From contig NZ_CAKXZT010000046.1 in NCBI RefSeq assembly GCF_935825525.1, forward strand, positions 1 through 64,000: DNA of 64,000 bases, given 5' to 3'. The stretch comes from Mesorhizobium escarrei (lineage in GTDB: Bacteria > Pseudomonadota > Alphaproteobacteria > Rhizobiales > Rhizobiaceae). The notes under the pieces were generated by a model, which worked only from the letters and a program-made list of their open reading frames with translations, was not told the origin of the DNA and did no database searches. Shown here piece after piece: positions 60,001-64,000 of this stretch. Made by a program: the position numbers and the translations under genes. Numbering within the stretch: position 1 is the first letter of the stretch; every line of letters starts with the position of its first letter.

Positions 60001-60565
60001 CGGCCTGATGGACCGGTTCTTCGCACAGAACCTGGCATCGCTGATCGACATGACCGGCCAGGACTGGAACTGGAAGCAGGATGCGCGTTTCGGGCGCGAC
60101 CTGTCCAAGTCGACCTTGAAAAACTTCCAGCTGGCGGCGGAAATCCGCAATGCGTTCTTTCCTTCAGGTGGTTCGGTACCGTCGGTCAGTGTCACCTTTA
60201 CGCCGTTTTCACTGCATGGCGATGCCGATACGGCGGTACTCGACGTCGATGGCCAGATCGTCCAAAGCAACCAGGCCGGCAACGCGCCAAGCACGGTGAC
60301 CTGGCCGAGCGGCATGGCTTCAGGGTCGGCGAGCCTGAGCCTCGTTCCCCAGATGGCGGGCCGTGAGTCCGCGATCAAGTTCGATGGTCCGTGGGCACTG
60401 AAGCGCCTGCTGGACAAGGCTGATATCACCAGCACCGGCGGCAACACGGAAGCCCGCTTCGTGATCGGCGGACGCGATGTCGCCTATACGGTCCAGGCCA
60501 GTTCCGACCCCAACCCTCTCTTCCTTCCTGCGCTTTCCGGGTTCAGCTGTCCAAAGGCGTTTTGA
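57002..60565 (+). CDS. tssM2: T6SS inner-membrane protein TssM/IcmF, second copy (1187 aa)
   Basis: Second full-length TssM, diverged from TssM1 but with the same domains. Two N-terminal helices come first, then a GTPase-like domain with intact Walker A GPPGAGKTT (residues ~119-127) and VLIDTAGRYTTQD, a third helix near residue 440 and the large periplasmic region ending in FTPFSLHGDADTAVLDVDGQ and VTWPSGMASGSASLSLVPQM. Instead of the Lys/Leu insert of TssM1 it has a Ser/Gly/Gln-rich insert at a similar place (NEDSGSEAEAGMLQNQPQNA). ATG 57002 chosen over a TTG upstream. Confidence 0.94.
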   Translation: MTRWLLRIFSAIALAGFAAAVWFAGPLIRFADTRPLAPVWLRVTIIGVIVAIATLFYGVRFWQKRKAQKALETIVARNDDRDDDSQVLEARMIEAIAALKRSSGKRNFLYEVPWYVVIGPPGAGKTTALVNSGLNFPLAGSGDAQPVAGVGGTRSCDWWFTDQAVLIDTAGRYTTQDSNAQSDKKSWLAFLSLLKRYRTRQPINGVILAISLADLISLDDRQLDVHVVEIRSRLREIHETLKIQFPVYLLFTKADLVSGFMVYFGGFDEQRRRKVWGATFQTADRSKNMVGEAPAELDALAKRLAEEMSDRLQEEVDPVARIAIFGFPAQFDALKSRIASFVASLFDPARSQVNVSLRGLYFSSGTQEGTPIDQVLGAIGRSFGSASRAHLSGTGKSFFLHDLLTGVIFAESGWVSYDKSAERRAAIARYSGLGAIALMAAAALGTLALSFTANRSLIASTTQAASQYRETADPLLKSTTVTDVDLENVIGPLDQLRELPAGFDTSDLPTPIQETFGLSQRERLLSASKTAYRQALERVFRSRLLLQAERTIQARMADPTALYEPLKIYMMLGGKAPKVDDELIVSWMRQDWEQNRYPGENNREGRAQLEKHLRAMLALDDAYDPVFELNQPLVEAAQRSLGRMSLADRASALVKSAAYAAALDDFSVAVKGGPEAQLLFERVDGGDLSGLRVPGIYTYSGFNNFYLGQLSRIAQMLVDDQWVLGGGGEQGGIDQELPKLGPELVERYGREFAAAWNGVLDRLKFKAMLEDKPHYIALSAAASPTSPIDQLFTAIADETALTRDAGSNEDSGSEAEAGMLQNQPQNAADIASGLARIGIQIASGKSQSRAGAGSASAQNQYPGANIEAQFRSFQALVNGPTGRRPIDALTQNFRDIHQSLQLAADVPSQTERANMNLQLQISTLRANVSRLPKQLARMVTATADELDGNVAETSLTNLNQMLDQTVTRACEEMVEGRYPFASDGPEDIAMADFAKLFAPGGLMDRFFAQNLASLIDMTGQDWNWKQDARFGRDLSKSTLKNFQLAAEIRNAFFPSGGSVPSVSVTFTPFSLHGDADTAVLDVDGQIVQSNQAGNAPSTVTWPSGMASGSASLSLVPQMAGRESAIKFDGPWALKRLLDKADITSTGGNTEARFVIGGRDVAYTVQASSDPNPLFLPALSGFSCPKAF

Positions 60566-60566
60566 G

Positions 60567-60728
60567 ATGACCTTTGAATTTTCCAATACGGTGCGGCTGT
60601 CCATCGGCAACGGATGGCCGGACGTTGATTTCGATACTCTAACGTTCGAGCCTGTGGCAAACTGGCGCGAGCGAGCGCCTGACGGTGCGCCGCAGAGGAC
60701 GCTTGAGAAGCGCTTGGTGGCAAAGTGA
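60567..60728 (+). CDS. Small hypothetical protein between tssM2 and pppA (53 aa)
   Basis: Begins one base after the tssM2 stop and overlaps pppA by four bases (GTGA), so it is translated in line with the operon. Sequence starts MTFEFSNTVRLSIGNGWPDV and ends with a basic tail (RTLEKRLVAK); no signal or membrane helix. It is not a known T6SS component that I recognise. It could be a small regulator or subunit specific to this second module. Tight packing is the main evidence that it is real. Confidence 0.6.
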   Translation: MTFEFSNTVRLSIGNGWPDVDFDTLTFEPVANWRERAPDGAPQRTLEKRLVAK

Positions 60729-61492
60729 ACAATGTCGCCCTTCCCTTTGAAAGCTTCGGCGTTAGCCACAGAGGCTGTGTCCGTGAGCTCAACGAAGACA
60801 GCTATCTGGTCGAGCCGGAAACCGGCCTGTGGGTGGTGGCCGATGGAATGGGTGGACATGATGCCGGGGAAGTCGCTTCGGCCAGCATTGTCGATCATCT
60901 GGCAACGATCGGCATTGCAAGCTCCGCACCGGACCTGCGCGCGCGCTTCGAGGACCGGCTGAGCCGGGCCAACGCCGAAATCCGCAGGATATCGCAATCG
61001 CGCGGAGTAACCATTGGCTCCACCGTCGCCGCCCTGCTGGCGATGGACGGGCGGTTTGCCTGCCTGTGGGCGGGCGACAGTCGCGTCTACCTGATCCGCA
61101 ACGCCTCGATCTCGCAGATTTCGAGAGATCATACCGAAGTCCAGGAACTTCTCGACAAGGGCATGATCAGCGCAGCCGAAGCGCTCGCCTGGCCGCGCCG
61201 CAACGTTATCACGCATGCCGTCGGTGTCAGCGACGAGATCGTCATCGATTTCCAGCAAGGCGAAATCATGCCGGGCGACATATTTGTGCTGAGCACCGAC
61301 GGGCTGACGGCGCATGTCACAGACGCCGAGATCGAGGCGGCGGCGGTGTCGGCGACACCTCAGACGGCATGCGAAAACCTGCTGCAAATGGTGCTGGCGC
61401 GCGGGGGAACGGACAATGTCACGATCGTGCTCGTGAAGATCGGAGACGAGCACAATGGGGCCTATCCCGGTCCTTCCAGAGCGGAAGATTGA
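60725..61492 (+). CDS. pppA: PP2C-type protein phosphatase PppA (255 aa)
   Basis: Mn/Mg-dependent Ser/Thr phosphatase that reverses PpkA phosphorylation and switches the T6SS off. PP2C motifs are all present: NEDSYLVEPE, VVADGMGGHDAG, WAGDSRVYLIR, STDGLTAHV and GGTDNVTIV, giving the metal-binding Asp residues. The GTG start at 60725 overlaps the preceding small gene (GTGA). ppkA follows five bases later. Confidence 0.94.
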   Translation: MNNVALPFESFGVSHRGCVRELNEDSYLVEPETGLWVVADGMGGHDAGEVASASIVDHLATIGIASSAPDLRARFEDRLSRANAEIRRISQSRGVTIGSTVAALLAMDGRFACLWAGDSRVYLIRNASISQISRDHTEVQELLDKGMISAAEALAWPRRNVITHAVGVSDEIVIDFQQGEIMPGDIFVLSTDGLTAHVTDAEIEAAAVSATPQTACENLLQMVLARGGTDNVTIVLVKIGDEHNGAYPGPSRAED

Positions 61493-61497
61493 AGCTG

Positions 61498-64000
61498 ATG
61501 AGCGCCGACGACAAGACGCGGATATCGCCTGACGTGGCCACCACAGCCGTAGGCACGCAACTCAGCGGCATCTATGAACTGGACGAGCGGATCGCATTTG
61601 GTGGCATGGGCGAAGTCTACCGTGGCCACAACATCCAGACCGGCGACCACGTCGCGATCAAGATTGTATTGCCCGAGTTCGCCCGTGATCAGACGATCCT
61701 GTCGCTGTTCCGCAAGGAAGCGTCAATCCTCAATCACCTGTCGCACGACGCGGTCGTGCGATATCACGTGTTCACGATCGACCCCGGTATCGGTCGCCCC
61801 TACCTTGCAATGGAATTCGTCGACGGCCAATCGCTGTTCGATATTATGCGACGTGGCCCGATGCCGACGGAAGACGTGCGCAGGCTCTGCCATCGTCTGG
61901 CTTCCGGCTTGAGCGCCGTGCACCAGGCGGGAGCAATACACCGCGACCTCTCCCCGGATAACATCATCCTGCCAGGAGGCCGGGTCGATCGCGCAAAGAT
62001 CATCGATTTTGGCATCGCGCGGTCGGCGACCGTCGGCGGCGAGACGCTGATCGGCGGAAAGTTCGCGGGAAAGTACAACTACGTTTCTCCAGAACAGCTT
62101 GGGCTGTACAGCGGCAACGTCAGCGAGCAATCCGACATCTACAGCCTGGGCCTGGTGCTGGCCGCTGCCCTGCGTGGGAAACCGATCGACATGGGCGGCT
62201 CCCAGTTCGAGATCGTGGAAAAACGCCGAACCGTTCCGGACCTATCCGACATCGACGCCGATTTTCGTGGAATTGTTGAGGCCATGCTGCAGCCGGATCC
62301 ACAAGACCGGCCGATCAGCATGGCGGATATCGCCAGGGCGACACGTGACGACACGGACGAGGAGACAAGGCCGCCAACGTCGATCACACCGCGCGATCGG
62401 ACGTTGCGAACGGGGGAAACCGCCGCGCCTGGCCCCAAGCTTCCCGGTCCCAGGCTTGCCGGTCCCAAGATGGCAAGTCAGCCTCCGGCGGCTGCCGGTG
62501 AGCAGCGCTTCGTTCCGCATGTCCGGCCGGCGCTTCTGTCCGAGCCAAGGCCTTCGCCAGTTGCCGGTCCTGCTCGCGCGGTGTTGCCAAAGGTCCCTGC
62601 AAAGTCCGCCAGGACCCGATCGATCGCGATCGCTGCCCTGGCGACATTAGCTGTCGCGTCGGGTGCAGGCGTTTATCTCAGTGGCCTGATGACGCCTTCC
62701 ACGCCGACCGCCGACGATACAGCGTTTTTGTCGCCAAAAGCATCAAAACCGGCCCCGACGGACAGCGCTGCAAATTTGCCGGGCGATGAGCCGACAAAGG
62801 CAGTTCTACCTGAGCAGTCACAAACAGAAGCCACTGCGCCGCCAGCTGAAAGTCAGGCAGGTGCCGCGGCGGATCAAAAGTTGGAGCCGACACGGCCCGC
62901 CGAAATCCTCTCACCATCCGAGGAAACCTCGGAGCCGGCGGCATCCGAAGAAACCTCGGAGCCAGCGGCAGCCACGGAAACCTCGGAGCCGGCGGCAGCC
63001 GAAGCGCAGCCGCCAGCTGAAAATTGGCCGGATGCCGCGGCGGATCAAAGGTTGGAGCCGACGCGGCCCGCCGAAGTCCTCTCGCCAACCGAGGAAACCC
63101 CGGAGCGGGCGGCATCCGAGCACACCTCGGAGCCGGCGGCAGCCGAGGCGCCATCGCCAGCTGAAAATCGGGCAGATACCGCGGCGGATCAAAAGTTGGA
63201 GCCGACACGGCCCGCCGAAGTCCTTTCGCCAACCGAGGAACCCCCGGGGCCGGTTGCGCCGCGCATCCAGGTCGCGCCCAAGCCGCCGGCCGACAAGGCC
63301 TCGCCGCCCGCAGCGGTCCAGCCCGAAATGATGGAGAGCCGGAAGCCCGATCAGCCTGCCAGCCAGCCGGCACGACCCAAGGCGGCCGCGCGGGTGCCCG
63401 AACCCGCCGTAAGCCAGACGGATGATGCGAGCGCAAAACGGCAGCGGTACGAGCCGGCGCCAGGCAAACAGCCGGGCGAAGCCACTGTTGCCTTGAACGT
63501 GCCGAAACCGGACCTGAAACTGCCGCCGAAAAATGCCCTTGACCACGCTGCGCAACGGGTCTCCTGGGTGCGGGACTTCAACGGCGGCGACTGTTTCTAT
63601 GCGACGTTGACGTCGGCAACCGAGGCCGCCGTCGCGATCGAGGGATTGGGCACAGAGGTCCAGCCGTTCGAACGAATGCTGTCCGATTTCCAGGCAAGAT
63701 TCCGTGTCGAACCGGACATCAGCGTCCGCCTCATTGAGCCGGCTCAATGCGAAGTCACCAACTTTCTGCGCTTTCTGGACCAGATGCCGGCTGACAAGCC
63801 GCAGCTTGTTCTCGATCGAACGACGGTGCCGAGCGGCTCGCCGATCGGCGGCTCGCTGGTGACGCATGGCGGCCTCATTTCCAGCGTGCTGCTGATCGAC
63901 CACAGGGGCATGGCATTCAGCCTCGACGATCGTATCCTGGCGCAAGCGGACAAGGCCACCTTCAACATTCCGATCGATCTCGGCGCAGCCGACAAGGCGG
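61498..64000 (+). CDS. ppkA: T6SS Ser/Thr protein kinase PpkA (partial, at least 834 aa)
   Basis: Transmembrane Hanks-type kinase that phosphorylates T6SS targets (TssL or Fha in studied systems) to trigger secretion. The kinase domain is at about residues 25-280: GGMGEVYRG, catalytic Lys55 in AIKIVL, HRDLSPDN (Asp150), DFG (170-172) and SPEQLG. A Pro-rich linker precedes one membrane helix (about 371-397). The periplasmic part begins with a long repetitive Glu/Thr/Ser/Pro/Ala region (~450-585) and ends in a folded domain (VSWVRDFNGGDCFYATL). The gene continues past the window edge, so its C-terminus is unseen. Confidence 0.94.
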   Translation, partial: MSADDKTRISPDVATTAVGTQLSGIYELDERIAFGGMGEVYRGHNIQTGDHVAIKIVLPEFARDQTILSLFRKEASILNHLSHDAVVRYHVFTIDPGIGRPYLAMEFVDGQSLFDIMRRGPMPTEDVRRLCHRLASGLSAVHQAGAIHRDLSPDNIILPGGRVDRAKIIDFGIARSATVGGETLIGGKFAGKYNYVSPEQLGLYSGNVSEQSDIYSLGLVLAAALRGKPIDMGGSQFEIVEKRRTVPDLSDIDADFRGIVEAMLQPDPQDRPISMADIARATRDDTDEETRPPTSITPRDRTLRTGETAAPGPKLPGPRLAGPKMASQPPAAAGEQRFVPHVRPALLSEPRPSPVAGPARAVLPKVPAKSARTRSIAIAALATLAVASGAGVYLSGLMTPSTPTADDTAFLSPKASKPAPTDSAANLPGDEPTKAVLPEQSQTEATAPPAESQAGAAADQKLEPTRPAEILSPSEETSEPAASEETSEPAAATETSEPAAAEAQPPAENWPDAAADQRLEPTRPAEVLSPTEETPERAASEHTSEPAAAEAPSPAENRADTAADQKLEPTRPAEVLSPTEEPPGPVAPRIQVAPKPPADKASPPAAVQPEMMESRKPDQPASQPARPKAAARVPEPAVSQTDDASAKRQRYEPAPGKQPGEATVALNVPKPDLKLPPKNALDHAAQRVSWVRDFNGGDCFYATLTSATEAAVAIEGLGTEVQPFERMLSDFQARFRVEPDISVRLIEPAQCEVTNFLRFLDQMPADKPQLVLDRTTVPSGSPIGGSLVTHGGLISSVLLIDHRGMAFSLDDRILAQADKATFNIPIDLGAADKA
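62842..63245 (+). repeat. Intragenic repeats in ppkA periplasmic linker
   Basis: Three copies of a unit containing ADQKLEPTRPAEVLSPTEE (starting near 62869, 63040 and 63184, spacings 171 and 144 bases), interleaved with shorter copies of ETSEPAA. All are in frame. Such tracts expand and contract by slippage; here they would lengthen a Pro/Ala-rich wall-spanning stalk. Confidence 0.75.

Noticed and set aside
57002..60565. Second TssM as a pseudogene
   Set aside because: It is open over 1187 codons, has an intact Walker A motif, all membrane helices and the C-terminal domain, and sits in a packed operon.

Overview
The window looks like chromosomal or large-replicon DNA of an alphaproteobacterium, most likely a Mesorhizobium or close relative. 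The reasons are high GC, redundant Ku/LigD end-joining genes, several small soil-bacterium stress genes, candidate general-stress (EcfG/RpoE2) promoters of the form GGAAC-N16/17-cGTT, and a rhizobial type VI secretion system (T6SS). No rRNA, tRNA or CRISPR array was seen. The taxon is inferred from gene content only.

Left part (1-26 kb): a DNA-repair and stress island with mobile-element scars. It opens with an IS66 transposase remnant and a cytochrome c-like protein. Next come a DUF763 protein, a GFA-family protein, AlkB, a KTSC protein and a small lipoprotein. Then follow ku1-ligD on the plus strand facing ku2-ligC on the minus strand: a complete, duplicated non-homologous end-joining set. 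Beyond it are a phosphoribosyltransferase, several tiny hydrophilic proteins, a ThDP-dependent oxidase/synthase-like enzyme, a SIR2-domain protein, a coniferyl-aldehyde-dehydrogenase-like enzyme with a divergent TetR regulator, a thioredoxin-reductase-like flavoprotein, an SDR/DUF2269 membrane pair, an IS256 remnant and a DUF899 pair. Seven exact candidate EcfG promoters sit just upstream of correctly oriented genes, including both ku operons, which suggests general-stress control of the island.

Right part (26-64 kb): one continuous T6SS locus with all 13 core components. clpV (tssH) reads leftward. Divergent from it, a long tightly packed plus-strand operon runs tssA-B-C-hcp-E-F-G-fha1-J-K-L1-M1-tagF and then a DUF2169 protein and a ketoacyl-synthase-fold protein lacking its catalytic residues. 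A converging minus-strand operon carries vgrG, a DUF6484 protein, a HEAT-repeat TIGR02270 protein, a PAAR-like (DUF4150) protein with a C-terminal HNH-like nuclease, and two probable immunity genes (SMI1/KNR4 and DUF3396). Divergent from vgrG is a second plus-strand operon: fha2-tssL2-tssM2, a 53-codon gene, pppA (phosphatase) and ppkA (kinase, cut by the window end).

The most striking feature is that the FHA, TssL and TssM components are all present twice, while TssJ, TssK, sheath, baseplate, Hcp and VgrG are single. The second set is physically joined to the Ser/Thr kinase/phosphatase switch, and TssL2 has an N-terminal tail with Thr14 and two more T-V-[I/F] motifs, reminiscent of the threonine-phosphorylation switch described for Agrobacterium TssL. 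The effector module, with a PAAR-like nuclease, two immunity candidates, a DUF2169 adaptor and an apparently dead ketoacyl synthase, is the second most interesting part.
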